Source of the DNA: Stagnimonas sp. | Lineage (GTDB): Bacteria > Pseudomonadota > Gammaproteobacteria > Nevskiales > Nevskiaceae | NCBI GenBank assembly: GCA_030652575.1 | Contig: JAUSQI010000032.1 | Span: 1 to 43,115, forward strand | Direction of reading: 5' to 3' | DNA: 43,115 nt | Shown here: piece after piece, positions 24,717 to 34,105 of the stretch | Position numbering within the stretch: the stretch's first letter is position 1 | Layout of the letters: each line of letters starts with the position of its first letter | The notes under the pieces: model-generated | Told to the model about the DNA's origin: nothing | Databases searched by the model: none | Seen by the model: the letters and a program-made list of their open reading frames with translations, nothing else | Translations under genes and position numbers: made by a program

Positions 24717-25274
24717 TCACATCGTCAGCAGTTCTTTCTCTTTCACCGCCGCCGCTGCTTCGGCCAAGGCAATGTGCTGATCCGTCAGCTTCTGGACGTC
24801 GGTTTCGGCGCGCTTCTCGTCGTTCTCGCTGATCTGCTTGCTCTTCAGCAGATCCTTGATGCCCTGCATGGCGTCGCGACGGGCATTGCGGATGGAGACG
24901 CGCGCATCCTCGGTTTCGCTCTTCACCACCTTGACCAGATCGCGACGACGGTCTTCGGTCAGCGGCGGCAGGTTGATGCGGATGGTCTGGCCCGCCGCGT
25001 TGGGCGTGAGGCCGAGGTTGGATTTGAGGATGGCCTTTTCGATGGCGACGACCATGGGCTTTTCCCAAGGCGTGACCGAAATGGTGCGTGCATCTTCGAC
25101 CACCACGCTGGCAACCTGGCTCAACGGCACGTCACTGCCGTAGTAATCCACCTGCACGCTATCGAGCAGGCCCACATGGGCGCGGCCGGTACGCAGCTTG
25201 AGGAAGGCGTTCTTCAAGGCATCCAGCGCCTTGACCATTTTCTGGGTGGCTTCTTTCTTGATGGGGTCGATCAT
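24717..25274 (-). CDS. frr: Ribosome recycling factor
   Basis: Splits post-termination ribosomes together with EF-G. The 185-residue protein shows the family pattern: helical N-terminus with FLKLRTGRAHVGLLDSVQVD, the beta domain YYGSDVPLSQVASVVVEDAR, then INLPPLTEDRRRDLVKVVK and a long C-terminal helix. The ATG at 25274 follows AAGGAGAAACCCC. It is 24 bases downstream of pyrH. Confidence 0.98.
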   Translation of the reverse strand: MIDPIKKEATQKMVKALDALKNAFLKLRTGRAHVGLLDSVQVDYYGSDVPLSQVASVVVEDARTISVTPWEKPMVVAIEKAILKSNLGLTPNAAGQTIRINLPPLTEDRRRDLVKVVKSETEDARVSIRNARRDAMQGIKDLLKSKQISENDEKRAETDVQKLTDQHIALAEAAAAVKEKELLTM

Positions 25275-25298
25275 GGGGTTTCTCCTTGAGCGGTAAGG

Positions 25299-26030
25299 TT
25301 AGACAGTGACCAGCGTGCCGATGTTTTCGCCGCGCACGATGCGCAGCAGCGCGCCGGAGCGTTCCATGTCGTAGACCCTGAGCTTCATCTTGTGATCGCG
25401 GCCCATCACCATCGCGGTCTGATCCATCACGCCGAGGCGACGATCGAGCGCCACATCGTAGGTCAGCGTTTCATAGCGGGTGGCGCTCGGGTCTTTCTTG
25501 GGATCAGCGGTGTAGATGCCATCCACTTTGGTGGCCTTGAGCAAGAGGTCAGCGCCAATCTCGACGGCGCGCAGCGCGGCAGCGGAATCGGTGGTGAAAA
25601 ATGGATTGCCTGTGCCTGCCGCAAACACCACCACGCGGCCGTTTTCGAGATGGCTCACCGCACGGCGGCGGATGAAGTCCTCGCAGACCTCGTTGATGCG
25701 GATGGCGGACTGCACGCGCACTTCCATGCCCAGGCGCTCGACGGCATCCTGGATCGCCAGCGCGTTGATGACTGTCGCCAGCATGCCCATCTGGTCGCCG
25801 GTGACGCGATCCATGCCGCCGCGTGCCAAGCCTTCGCCACGGAAGATATTGCCACCGCCGACCACGATAGCCACCTCGACACCTGCATCCACCACCTGCT
25901 TGATCTCGCCAGCGACAAAGCTCATCACATCGGGCGAGATGCCGAAATCGAGCTTGCCCATGAGCGCTTCGCCACTCAGCTTGAGGAGAATGCGTTTGTA
26001 GACAGGTGCGGGGTGGGCGTCGTTGGGCAT
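25299..26030 (-). CDS. pyrH: UMP kinase
   Basis: Phosphorylates UMP to UDP. It is a hexameric amino-acid-kinase-fold enzyme, normally inhibited by UTP and activated by GTP. Motifs: [13 protein letters not shown] (phosphate binding), [34 protein letters not shown] and [16 protein letters not shown], then [14 protein letters not shown]. Length 243 is standard. It follows tsf after a strong terminator, so it may need its own promoter or read-through. Confidence 0.98.
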   Translation of the reverse strand: MPNDAHPAPVYKRILLKLSGEALMGKLDFGISPDVMSFVAGEIKQVVDAGVEVAIVVGGGNIFRGEGLARGGMDRVTGDQMGMLATVINALAIQDAVERLGMEVRVQSAIRINEVCEDFIRRRAVSHLENGRVVVFAAGTGNPFFTTDSAAALRAVEIGADLLLKATKVDGIYTADPKKDPSATRYETLTYDVALDRRLGVMDQTAMVMGRDHKMKLRVYDMERSGALLRIVRGENIGTLVTV

Positions 26031-26050
26031 CGGCAGTCCGTCATTTAGTT

Positions 26051-26078
26051 AAAACAAGGCCCCGAAAACGGGGCCTTG
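26051..26078 (-). terminator. Terminator after tsf
   Basis: On the minus strand a perfect 10-bp stem CAAGGCCCCG with a TTTT loop (plus-strand arms 26055-26064 and 26069-26078) is followed by TTTTAACT. It lies about 29 bases after the tsf stop and ends the rpsB-tsf transcript. Confidence 0.85.
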
Positions 26079-26106
26079 CAAAGTGCAGCAATTCTACCTG
26101 TGAAGA

Positions 26107-27045
26107 CTAGCCGCGGGCGGCTTCTGCAACCTCGGCTGCGTAGTCCGTCACCTTCTTCTCGATGCCCTCGCCAACAGCCAGGCGCACGAAGCGGGCGACC
26201 TTGGCGTTCTTGGCTTTCAGCGTCTTTTCCACCGCCTCGTCGCTCTTCATGCCGTAGGCGTCGTTCTTGACGAACGGCTGACCCAGCAGGGAGATTTCAG
26301 AGGTGAACTTGTTGATCTTGCCGTCGATCATCTTGGCGATGATCTCGGCAGGCTTGGCCTTGTAGACCTTGCCATCAGCTTCGGCGTTCGCCTGGGCTTC
26401 AGCAGCTTCAGTGGCGACCAGACCTTCGATCACCTTGCGCTCGGCCGCAATGGCATCGGCAGAGACATCCGCCGCCGACAGCACCTTGGGCGACATCGCA
26501 GCGGCGTGCAGCGCCAGATCCTTGGCCAGGGTCTCGTCACCGGCTTCCATCGCCACGACAACACCGATCTTACTGCCGTGCAGGTAGCTGACGATGGGGC
26601 CAGCGGCCTTCAGCAGCACCTCGAAGCGGCGGATGGTGATGTTCTCACCGAGCTTGATGACCATCGCGCGGCGCTGCTCGTCCAAGGTCTCAGCGCCGTT
26701 TTTCATGGCGACGAGTTCTTCAACGGTGGCAGGCTTGGCAGTGAGGGCGATCTTGGCCGCGGCATCGGCCAATGCGACGAAGTCGTCGGCTTTCGCCACG
26801 AAATCGGTTTCGCAGTTGACCTCAACCAGTGCAATCGCCTCGCCATTGCTGGCGACCGCGATACGGCCTTCGGCAGCGACGCGGGTCGCCTTCTTGTCGG
26901 CCTTGGTCATGCCATCCATGCGCATCTTTTCAATGGCCGCATCCATGTCGCCGTTGGTGGCGACCAGTGCTTTCTTGCAATCCATCATGCCGGCGCCAGT
27001 GCGCTCGCGCAGTTCGCCGACCATCTTGGCGTTAATTTCTGCCAT
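26107..27045 (-). CDS. tsf: Elongation factor Ts
   Basis: Nucleotide exchange factor for EF-Tu. The UBA-like N-terminus AKMVGELRERTGAGMMDCKK and the EF-Tu contact motif VNCETDFVAK are present, followed by the coiled-coil and dimerisation domains. At 312 residues it is longer than E. coli Ts (283), with the extra length spread through the C-terminal half. The gap to rpsB is only six bases, tighter than in enteric bacteria. GAGGGT upstream is a usable ribosome site even though it overlaps the end of rpsB. Confidence 0.97.
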   Translation of the reverse strand: MAEINAKMVGELRERTGAGMMDCKKALVATNGDMDAAIEKMRMDGMTKADKKATRVAAEGRIAVASNGEAIALVEVNCETDFVAKADDFVALADAAAKIALTAKPATVEELVAMKNGAETLDEQRRAMVIKLGENITIRRFEVLLKAAGPIVSYLHGSKIGVVVAMEAGDETLAKDLALHAAAMSPKVLSAADVSADAIAAERKVIEGLVATEAAEAQANAEADGKVYKAKPAEIIAKMIDGKINKFTSEISLLGQPFVKNDAYGMKSDEAVEKTLKAKNAKVARFVRLAVGEGIEKKVTDYAAEVAEAARG

Positions 27046-27051
27046 GTCGGA

Positions 27052-27978
27052 TCAACCCTCGGTCTTTTCGGTGGTCACTTCGGCAGCCGGAGCGGCGGCT
27101 TCAGTAACGGTAGGCTTGGCGGCCGGAGCGGCACGTGGTGCGGCGCCACGGGTTTCAACGCGCGGGGCCGGGCGACGGGCGCCGCCACGGTCGTTGCGGT
27201 CGTCACGACGGCCAGCGGGCTTCGCACGACTCTTGTCCTGCTCGCCGCCTTCAACCGCCTCGGGGCGCGGGGCGGTGGTGATGGTGCCCTTGCCTTCGAT
27301 GATGGCTTCAGCGATCGCCTGGGTGTAGACCTTGATGGCGCGCGTGGCGTCGTCGTTGCCGGGAATCACGCAGTCAATGCCTTCGGGGCTGTTGTTGCTG
27401 TCCACCACGGCGATGACCGGGATGCCGAGCTTCTTGGCTTCGGCAACGGCAATCTTCTCGAAGCCGGTGTCGATGACAAACAGGCAGTCCGGCAGCGAGG
27501 GCATTTCCTTGATGCCGCCGAGCGACTTGCGCAGTTTCTCGATTTCGCGGGTGAAGGTGAGCTGTTCTTTCTTGTTCAGGCGCACGATCGAACCATCTTC
27601 GACCTGCTTTTCCATATCCTTCAGGCGCTTGATCGAGACCTTGACGGTCTTGAAGTTGGTGAGCGTGCCGCCCAGCCAGCGCTGGCTGATGTAGGGCATG
27701 CCGCTGCGGATGGCTTCGGCTTCAATCGTCTCGCGGGCGGCGCGCTTGGTGCCGACGAAGAGAATCTTGCCGCCGTTTGCGGCGAGCTTGCCGGCGAAGT
27801 TGCAGGCATCCTTCAACAGCGGCAGGGTCTGCTCGAGGTTGATGATGTGGATGCGGTTGCGGCTGCCGAAGATGAAGGCTTCCATCTTGGGCGACCAGTA
27901 ACGGGTACGGTGGCCGAAGTGGGCGCCGGCTTCGAGCAGCTGGCGCATGGTGAGGCTGGCGGATACGGCTGATGACAT
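27052..27978 (-). CDS. rpsB: 30S ribosomal protein S2 with an Arg/Gly-Ala/Pro-rich C-terminal extension
   Basis: Small-subunit protein S2. [20 protein letters not shown], the matching [16 protein letters not shown], the [14 protein letters not shown] region and [19 protein letters not shown] are standard. The start at 27978 follows CAGGAG. The frame is open a further 301 codons upstream, but that part is antisense to map. Total length is 308 residues against 241 in E. coli. The extra C-terminal part (from about 245) is low-complexity: first charged and RG-rich ([17 protein letters not shown]), then Ala/Pro/Thr/Glu-rich. A disordered tail is expected. Confidence 0.97.
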   Translation of the reverse strand: MSSAVSASLTMRQLLEAGAHFGHRTRYWSPKMEAFIFGSRNRIHIINLEQTLPLLKDACNFAGKLAANGGKILFVGTKRAARETIEAEAIRSGMPYISQRWLGGTLTNFKTVKVSIKRLKDMEKQVEDGSIVRLNKKEQLTFTREIEKLRKSLGGIKEMPSLPDCLFVIDTGFEKIAVAEAKKLGIPVIAVVDSNNSPEGIDCVIPGNDDATRAIKVYTQAIAEAIIEGKGTITTAPRPEAVEGGEQDKSRAKPAGRRDDRNDRGGARRPAPRVETRGAAPRAAPAAKPTVTEAAAPAAEVTTEKTEG

Positions 27979-28005
27979 GGTGTCGCTCCTGAGGGTTTGG
28001 GCTAA

Positions 28006-28052
28006 CCGCGCGGTGCATGCCTTCGATGAAGACACACCCTGAGGACGCGCGG
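28006..28052 (-). promoter_or_regulatory. Hairpin in the rpsB mRNA leader, candidate S2 autoregulatory site
   Basis: On the minus strand, CCGCGCG and CGCGCGG (plus-strand arms 28006-28012 and 28046-28052) enclose a second stem, with GGTG/CACC and CTTC/GAAG pairings. It begins about 28 bases before the rpsB ATG. S2 is known to repress its own operon through an rpsB leader structure in Gammaproteobacteria. The match to that specific motif is inferred from position only. Confidence 0.45.
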
Positions 28053-28105
28053 ATGGATTTGTGACAACGATCCCCAAATGGCTGGATTGCCATAAAAGGG
28101 CGCGC

Positions 28106-28134
28106 TTTATACCATGCGGCCCCTTCGCAAACAA
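28106..28134 (-). promoter_or_regulatory. rpsB-tsf promoter with GC-rich discriminator
   Basis: On the minus strand, -35 TTGTTT (28129-28134) and -10 TATAAA (28106-28111) are separated by exactly 17 bases. GCGCGCCC follows the -10. Such a discriminator is typical of rRNA and ribosomal-protein promoters repressed by ppGpp/DksA. The leader to the rpsB start would be about 120 bases. Confidence 0.75.
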
Positions 28135-28158
28135 TGAGTTGCTGCTTAGCGCAGCGCC

Positions 28159-28944
28159 ATGACTATCACGATCAAGAATCCCGCCGAGCAAGACGCCATG
28201 CGCGCTGCCGGCCGTGCCGCCGCCAGCGTGCTCGAATACCTCGCGCAATACGTGAAACCGGGCGTCACCACCGGCGCCATCAACGACCATGCCCACAAGT
28301 ATGTGAGCGAGGTGCTGCACTGCACCCCCGCCCCGCTCGGCTACGGCGGCACGGCCGATCGACCGCCCTTCCCCAAGTCCCTTTGCACCTCGGTCAACCA
28401 CGTGGTCTGCCACGGCATTCCCGCCGACAAGCCGCTGAAGAAGGGCGACATCGTCAACGTCGATGTCACCGTCATCAAGGATGGCTTCCACGGCGACACC
28501 AGTTACATGTTCACCGTCGGCGAGCCCGGGGTGCTGGCCAAGCGGCTGGTGAATGTCGCCCGCGACGCCATGTGGGCGGGCATCCGAGTGGTCAAGCCCG
28601 GCGCGCGTCTGGGCGATATCGGCCATGCGGTGCAGAAAGTCATCGAGAGCAATGGTTTCTCGGTCGTGCGCGATTACTGCGGCCACGGCATCGGCCGGAT
28701 CTTCCATGAAGACCCGCAGATCCTGCATTACGGCCGTCCCGGCACGGGTCTTGAATTGCAGGAAGGCATGACCTTCACAATCGAGCCCATGGTGAACGCA
28801 GGCCGCCACGAGACCAAGCTGCTGCCCGATGGCTGGACGGTAGTGACCAAGGACCATTCGCTGTCGGCTCAGTGGGAGCACACCGTGCTGGTCACAAAAG
28901 ATGGCGTGGAAGTGCTGACGCTGCGCTCGGACGAGAGCTTGTGA
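28159..28944 (+). CDS. map: Type I methionine aminopeptidase
   Basis: Removes the initiator methionine from nascent proteins. All five metal ligands are identifiable: D102 and D113 ([18 protein letters not shown]), H176 (YCGHGIGR), E209 (FTIEPMV) and E240 (QWEHTV). Length 261 matches the E. coli-type enzyme. It is divergent from rpsB, the conserved map/rpsB arrangement. Its stop overlaps the glnD start (GTGA). No convincing separate promoter is seen. Its -10 region would have to overlap the rpsB promoter DNA. Confidence 0.98.
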   Translation: MTITIKNPAEQDAMRAAGRAAASVLEYLAQYVKPGVTTGAINDHAHKYVSEVLHCTPAPLGYGGTADRPPFPKSLCTSVNHVVCHGIPADKPLKKGDIVNVDVTVIKDGFHGDTSYMFTVGEPGVLAKRLVNVARDAMWAGIRVVKPGARLGDIGHAVQKVIESNGFSVVRDYCGHGIGRIFHEDPQILHYGRPGTGLELQEGMTFTIEPMVNAGRHETKLLPDGWTVVTKDHSLSAQWEHTVLVTKDGVEVLTLRSDESL

Positions 28945-31637
28945 CCGCCGACCTAGACCTTACCGAATCGTCAGCGGCGGAAGTTTTCTCCACCCGCAAG
29001 ATTCGCGGGCGGCTGCGGGTGACGGGCAAACCTGCCATCGCCACCTTCAAGGAAACCCTGGCTTGGGGTCGCGAGCGGCTGTTCGGCTTGTTCAACGACG
29101 GTGCGCCCGCCGACGTACTGGTGCACGCCCGCGCCCAACTCATCGACGAAGTGCTGCGCGAGATCTGGGAGCGCCATGTCGGTGCTGCCGATGGCATCGC
29201 GCTGGTCGCTGTTGGCGGCTACGGCCGCGGCGAGCTGCTGCCCTACTCCGACATCGACTTATTGGTGCTGCACACGCCTGAGGCGCTGAAAGAACACAGC
29301 GCCCGGCTGGAGCCCTTCTTCACCTTCCTGTGGGATATCGGCCTCGAAGTGGGCAGCAGCGTGCGCACCGTTGACGAGTGCGCACGCATCGCGGCGGAAG
29401 ACCTCACCGTCATCACCAACCTGCTCGAATCCCGCCTGTTGATCGGTGACACCACACTGCACACACAGCTGCTGCGGGATACCGCCCCCGACAAACTCTG
29501 GCCGGTCGCCAGCTTCTTCAAAGCCAAGCTCGAAGAGCAGCGCCGACGCCACGCCAAGTACGACGACTCGGGCTACAAGCTCGAACCCAACGTCAAGGAA
29601 TCCCCCGGCGGACTGCGTGACATCCACACCATCGCCTGGGTTGCCAAGCGCCACTTCGGTGCCGCCTCGCTGACCGAGCTGCGCGACAAGGGTTTCTTGA
29701 GCAAGCAGGAGTGCGACGAGCTGTTCGCCGGCCAGGATTTTCTCTGGCGGGTGCGCTTTGCGCTGCACATGATCACCGGCCGTCACGAAGACCGCCTGCT
29801 GTTCGACCACCAGGTGCGCGTCGCCAGTCTGTTCGGCTACATCGATGCCCCAACCAATGGCTCGCGGCCGGACAATCGTGCGGTCGAGCAGTTCATGCAG
29901 CTCTACTACCGCACCATCAAGTCGCTGAGCTGCCTCAACGACATGCTGTTGCAGTTGTTCGAAGAGGCCATTCTGGGTGCGGGTAGCGACGGCAAGGTCA
30001 ATGTGCTCAACGCCCGCTTCCAGATTCGCGGCACGGTGATCGAGGCGCGTGACGAGGCGATCTTCACCGCGCAGCCCTGGGCCTTGATCGAAGTCTTCAC
30101 GCTCATGCAGTCGCACCCCGAAGTGACCGGCATCCGCGCACAGACGCTGCGGTTAATCCGCCGCGATCTGCGCCTGCTCGACGACAGCGTGCGCGCCGAC
30201 CTGCGCACCAAGAGCCTGTTCATCGAGCTGTTCCGCAACGGTGACGGGCTCACGCACGGCCTGCGCCGCATGAATCGCTACGGCGTACTCGGCCGCTATC
30301 TGCCGGCATTCGGCCGCATTGTCGGCCACATGCAGTACGACCTGTTCCACACGCTGACGGTGGACGAGCACATCCTCTACGTCGTGCGCAACGCGCGGCG
30401 CTTGGCCATGCGGCAGTTCGCGGACGAGCTGCCCTTCCCGTCCGAAGTCTTCACACGGCTGCCCAAGCCGGAACTGCTGTATCTGGCGGCGTTCTTCCAT
30501 GACCTTGCCAAAGGTCGCGGTGGCGACCATTCGGAACTGGGTGGTGCCGATGCCGTCGGTTTCTGCCTCGATCATGGCCTCTCGCACGCCGATGCCGAAC
30601 TCGTCGCCTGGCTGGTGCGCCATCACCTCACCATGTCGCTCACCGCTCAAAAGCAGGATGTGCAGGACCCGCAGGTGATCGCGACCTTCACCAAAACCTG
30701 CGATACCCGCGAGCGCTTGGATTACCTGTATCTGCTCACGGTCTCCGACATTCGCGGCACCAATCCCAAGCTGTGGAATGGCTGGCGCGATTCGCTGCTG
30801 AAAGAGTTGTACAAAGCCACCGCGCGGGCGCTGGATCGCGGCCTCGACAGCCTGTTCACGCTCGATCAACGGGCCGAGGCCAACCGCAAGCGCGCGCTGG
30901 ACCGCAGCATTGCCGAAGGCATTGATGGCGCCGCTGCCGCGCAGGTGTTTGCCCGCATCGAGCCCGAGTATTTCCTGCGCCATACCGCCGACGAACTGGC
31001 CTGGCACCTGCCGGAAATCCTGATCCATCCCGATGCGCCGCAACCGCTCGTACTGGTCAAGAACTTCGAGGATCGTGGCACCAGCGTCTTCATCTACTGC
31101 CGTGACCGCGATCATCTGTTCGGCCTCACCACCGGCGTGCTCTCGAGCCTCGGCCTCAACATTCTCGATGCCCGCCTGCACACCACGGCAGACGGCTACG
31201 TGCTCGACAGCTACGTGGTGCTCGAATCCGATGGCTCGCCCATCACCGGCGATCACCGCATGCAGGAAATCGTCGAGCGCCTTGCCAGGGTCATCTCAGA
31301 CCCGGCGATGACGGTGGTCGATGTCAACCGCCGCATGTCCACCCGCCTGCGCCACTTCAACACGCCAACCACCGTGCATATCAGCCAGGATGCCGCGCGC
31401 GGCCGTACTGTGCTGGAGCTGGTGGCCGCCGATCAGCCCGGATTACTGAGCATGATCGGCCGCGTCTTCCACAAGCGCGGCATCCTGCTCGACGCCGCCA
31501 AGATCGCCACCATCGGCGAGCGCGCCGAAGACGTTTTTTATCTCACCGACCGTGCGCATCAGCCGCTGCGAGGCGACGCGCTGCTCGAAGAACTGCGCGA
31601 AGTATTGATTCGCACCCTGGATCGAACGGACTCCTGA
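28941..31637 (+). CDS. glnD: Bifunctional PII uridylyltransferase/uridylyl-removing enzyme
   Basis: Glutamine sensor that uridylylates PII proteins under nitrogen limitation and de-uridylylates them when glutamine is plentiful. Domain order: nucleotidyltransferase with [20 protein letters not shown] (about residues 91-109), central HD domain with [18 protein letters not shown] (about 518-535), and two C-terminal ACT domains (about 715-790 and 820-895), the second with [20 protein letters not shown]. The start is GTG at 28941, overlapping the map stop. The frame runs further upstream but inside map. Length 898 is close to E. coli GlnD (890). The dapD start is one base beyond the stop. Confidence 0.97.
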   Translation: MTADLDLTESSAAEVFSTRKIRGRLRVTGKPAIATFKETLAWGRERLFGLFNDGAPADVLVHARAQLIDEVLREIWERHVGAADGIALVAVGGYGRGELLPYSDIDLLVLHTPEALKEHSARLEPFFTFLWDIGLEVGSSVRTVDECARIAAEDLTVITNLLESRLLIGDTTLHTQLLRDTAPDKLWPVASFFKAKLEEQRRRHAKYDDSGYKLEPNVKESPGGLRDIHTIAWVAKRHFGAASLTELRDKGFLSKQECDELFAGQDFLWRVRFALHMITGRHEDRLLFDHQVRVASLFGYIDAPTNGSRPDNRAVEQFMQLYYRTIKSLSCLNDMLLQLFEEAILGAGSDGKVNVLNARFQIRGTVIEARDEAIFTAQPWALIEVFTLMQSHPEVTGIRAQTLRLIRRDLRLLDDSVRADLRTKSLFIELFRNGDGLTHGLRRMNRYGVLGRYLPAFGRIVGHMQYDLFHTLTVDEHILYVVRNARRLAMRQFADELPFPSEVFTRLPKPELLYLAAFFHDLAKGRGGDHSELGGADAVGFCLDHGLSHADAELVAWLVRHHLTMSLTAQKQDVQDPQVIATFTKTCDTRERLDYLYLLTVSDIRGTNPKLWNGWRDSLLKELYKATARALDRGLDSLFTLDQRAEANRKRALDRSIAEGIDGAAAAQVFARIEPEYFLRHTADELAWHLPEILIHPDAPQPLVLVKNFEDRGTSVFIYCRDRDHLFGLTTGVLSSLGLNILDARLHTTADGYVLDSYVVLESDGSPITGDHRMQEIVERLARVISDPAMTVVDVNRRMSTRLRHFNTPTTVHISQDAARGRTVLELVAADQPGLLSMIGRVFHKRGILLDAAKIATIGERAEDVFYLTDRAHQPLRGDALLEELREVLIRTLDRTDS

Positions 31638-31638
31638 C

Positions 31639-32457
31639 ATGAACACCTTGCTCAAAAGCACCATTGAATCCGCCTGGGAACAGCGCACCACGCTGAACCC
31701 GCAAGACGCCGAAATCCGCCTTGCCGTGCTCGAAGCCATCGAGCTGCTCGACAGCGGCAAGGCCCGCGTCGCCGAGCCCACCGCCAATGGCTGGCAAGTC
31801 AACGACTGGCTGAAGAAAGCCGTGCTGCTGTTCTTCCGCCTGCACGACAACGCGCCGATGGCAATGGGGCGCTTGATGGGCTACGACAAGGTGCCGCTGA
31901 AGTTCGATGGCTGGAGCGACGCGCAATTCAAGGCGCAGGGCGCGCGCGTGGTACCGCCGGCAACGGTGCGCAAGGGTGCTTACATCGCACCCGGCGTGGT
32001 GCTGACACCCAGCTTCGTCAACATCGGTGCCTATGTGGCTTCCGGCACGATGGTGGACACCTGGGCCACCGTCGGCAGCTGTGCGCAGATCGGCAGCAAT
32101 GTGCACTTGAGCGGCGGCGTCGGCATCGGCGGCGTGCTGGAGCCTTTGCAGGCCTCGCCCACCATCATCGAGGACGACTGCTTCATCGGCGCGCGCAGCG
32201 AGGTGGTGGAGGGTGTGATCGTCGAGCGCGGCAGCGTGCTGTCGATGGGCGTGTTCATCGGCCAGAGCACGCCAATCTACGACCGCGCCACGGGCGAAAT
32301 CACCTACGGCCGTGTGCCGGCCTACAGTGTGGTGGTGCCCGGCTCGCTGCCGAAAGATGGGGGGCGCTACAGCCTCACCGCCGCCATCATCGTCAAGCGC
32401 GTCGATGCCCAGACCCGCGCCAAGACGGCCATCAACGCACTGCTGCGCGACGATTGA
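31639..32457 (+). CDS. dapD: 2,3,4,5-tetrahydropyridine-2,6-dicarboxylate N-succinyltransferase
   Basis: Commits tetrahydrodipicolinate to the succinylase branch of lysine and diaminopimelate synthesis. The 272-residue protein has a helical N-terminus ([18 protein letters not shown]) and a left-handed beta-helix with [39 protein letters not shown] and [14 protein letters not shown], the diagnostic active-site segment. It is in one transcript with map and glnD. The partner desuccinylase dapE lies 1.6 kb downstream. Confidence 0.98.
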   Translation: MNTLLKSTIESAWEQRTTLNPQDAEIRLAVLEAIELLDSGKARVAEPTANGWQVNDWLKKAVLLFFRLHDNAPMAMGRLMGYDKVPLKFDGWSDAQFKAQGARVVPPATVRKGAYIAPGVVLTPSFVNIGAYVASGTMVDTWATVGSCAQIGSNVHLSGGVGIGGVLEPLQASPTIIEDDCFIGARSEVVEGVIVERGSVLSMGVFIGQSTPIYDRATGEITYGRVPAYSVVVPGSLPKDGGRYSLTAAIIVKRVDAQTRAKTAINALLRDD

Positions 32458-32533
32458 GCTGCTGGGACGACGTGCTTGCGCAGCGTTTGTCCGCTCGCCA
32501 TAGTGGCTTGCAAAGCCCATTGAAAATACTGCC

Positions 32534-33484
32534 ATGACCGACTCGCTCCACGACGACGCCGATGACTTGCTTCACTGGCTGAACGCCCACAGCGTCAGCA
32601 TCTCAGACGGCATCCCGTTCTCGGTGATGCAGCAGAAGTGGTCGGCGACCAACCGGCCGCTCACGAATCTGCGCAGCAGTCTTGAATGGCTGTTTGGCCG
32701 GAGGCTGCTGGTGATGACGCCTGGCCTTGAGCAACCGCATGTGCGGCTCACCACCCAGGGCTTCGAGCAGTTGCTGCTGGCAATGGACGGCGCGCGTCAG
32801 CAAGCTACCGTCGCCATGACCGCACCCGTTCAGGCATCGGTGGCGGCACCTGCGCCCTTCAACCCCGCACCGCTGGCTCCTGCTGCCGCCGCTCCGGTTG
32901 CGACGGCCGTGATGCCCGAAGCCACCGAACCTGCAACGCCACCGAGCCAGTTCATCCCGCAAGGGGCTTCGGCCACGGAAATCGGTTTACGCAATCAGGT
33001 GCTGATGATCTTCCGGGATCTGAAGCTGTCCGTTGGCCAGCAGCTGATTGCGACCACCCTCACCCGCTACTGGCAGGAGATGGGGCAACGTGCCGACCTG
33101 CTGCGCGCCGCCATCGACGTGATGCTGCGGGATGGCTATCTGCAACCGGCCGTCAAGCGCTACGAGAATTACTGGATGCTGACAGCGGACGGCCACGCTT
33201 ACATCAAGGGCCCGCTCAGCGACCCTGCGCTGCTGGCCGTTGCCAAGCCGCTGTTGCAAATCGAAGAGAGCTATCCGGATGTCGACCTGCGACGCAAGGC
33301 GCTGGGGCTTTTCAAGCGCAACGCCGAGATGCTGTTCATCTCGCTCGAACTCAACTGGCGCCATAGCCGCGATGCTCTGATCCATGCGCTGGATCTGCTG
33401 GTGAAATCCGGCGAGCTGCAAGTGTCGACGCGCGACCCGCTCACCTTCCGGCTTTCACCGCAGGGTGCTGCCCGGCGGCGTTGA
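32534..33484 (+). CDS. Hypothetical protein with winged-helix-like segments and an Ala/Pro linker
   Basis: A 316-residue protein I do not recognise. Three segments look like winged-helix units: about 10-85 (LLVMTPGLEQPHVRLTTQGF), about 150-215 (LRAAIDVMLRDGYLQPAVK then YWMLTADGHAYI), and about 245-312 (LIHALDLLVKSGELQVSTR then TFRLSPQGA). Each has helices followed by a hydrophobic hairpin. A low-complexity Ala/Pro/Thr linker (about 95-142) separates the first from the rest. No signal peptide or membrane segment is seen. It follows dapD by 76 bases. Its last 30 bases overlap, tail to tail, the end of the DUF2721 gene. A DNA-binding or protein-contact role is a guess from fold pattern only. Confidence 0.75.
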   Translation: MTDSLHDDADDLLHWLNAHSVSISDGIPFSVMQQKWSATNRPLTNLRSSLEWLFGRRLLVMTPGLEQPHVRLTTQGFEQLLLAMDGARQQATVAMTAPVQASVAAPAPFNPAPLAPAAAAPVATAVMPEATEPATPPSQFIPQGASATEIGLRNQVLMIFRDLKLSVGQQLIATTLTRYWQEMGQRADLLRAAIDVMLRDGYLQPAVKRYENYWMLTADGHAYIKGPLSDPALLAVAKPLLQIEESYPDVDLRRKALGLFKRNAEMLFISLELNWRHSRDALIHALDLLVKSGELQVSTRDPLTFRLSPQGAARRR

Positions 33485-34006
33485 GGGTGTAGCGCTGTCT
33501 GTAACGACACTGCTGGTCGCGACCATCGGTTTCTGTTCCGGCTCCGGCTCGCCAATGCGCAGGTAGTAGGTCGAGAGATAAATCTCGCGCAGCAGGCACA
33601 AGAGCCCGGCCGTGAGGCTGACCATCGCCACGATAAACAGCACCGCAATCGCCGTGCGCACGTTGGCGTCAAACAGCGAGCCGAGAAACAGCACGATCAC
33701 CACCGCACTGATCAGCACGGCGCTGCTGGTACACAGGCCGATGCCGAAGCTCGCCAGCCGCGCGCGCATCGCAAGGCGCTTCAGGCTGTTGCGCAGCGCC
33801 TCCGCCCGCTGCGGCTGCGCGGTTGGAAACTGCGCCTCCAACAGCCGGGCGCGGTCCACCACACGAGACAGGCGATTGCTCAACACATTGAGCAGTGCCG
33901 CGATCCCGGAAAGCAGAAACACCGGTGCCACCGCCAACTGGATGACATGCGCGATGGAGATCAGCGGCGTATCGGTGGGCAGCGGCAGGGGGATCGGCAA
34001 GGGCAT
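33455..34006 (-). CDS. DUF2721 inner-membrane protein
   Basis: A 183-residue membrane protein of the DUF2721 family, function unknown. The first hydrophobic segment (HVIQLAVAPVFLLSGIAALL) is followed by the conserved NVLSNRLSRVVDRARLLE, a cytoplasmic charged stretch, then two adjacent membrane segments (about 85-110 and 115-140). The tail is Ser/Thr/Pro-rich and is the part that overlaps the preceding gene. It is divergent from dapE. The ATG at 34006 gives a Pro-rich N-terminus (MPLPIPLPLP). Confidence 0.85.
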   Translation of the reverse strand: MPLPIPLPLPTDTPLISIAHVIQLAVAPVFLLSGIAALLNVLSNRLSRVVDRARLLEAQFPTAQPQRAEALRNSLKRLAMRARLASFGIGLCTSSAVLISAVVIVLFLGSLFDANVRTAIAVLFIVAMVSLTAGLLCLLREIYLSTYYLRIGEPEPEQKPMVATSSVVTDSATPSTPPGSTLR

Positions 34007-34105
34007 GGCGGGCGGTGCTGAAACAGGCTGAGGTTTGTCGGCATGGTCGCATGAAGTCGTGCAAGGGCCGATAATCCAGCCGCATTTTTCAACCCCCTAA
34101 AACTC

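Noticed and set aside
27979-28881. Extension of the rpsB frame by 301 codons upstream
   Set aside because: This part is antisense to map and lacks protein-like composition; S2 starts at 27978 with a good ribosome site.
28872-28940. Upstream extension of glnD inside map
   Set aside because: It overlaps map in another frame; the GTG at 28941 overlapping the map stop gives the normal GlnD N-terminus and length.
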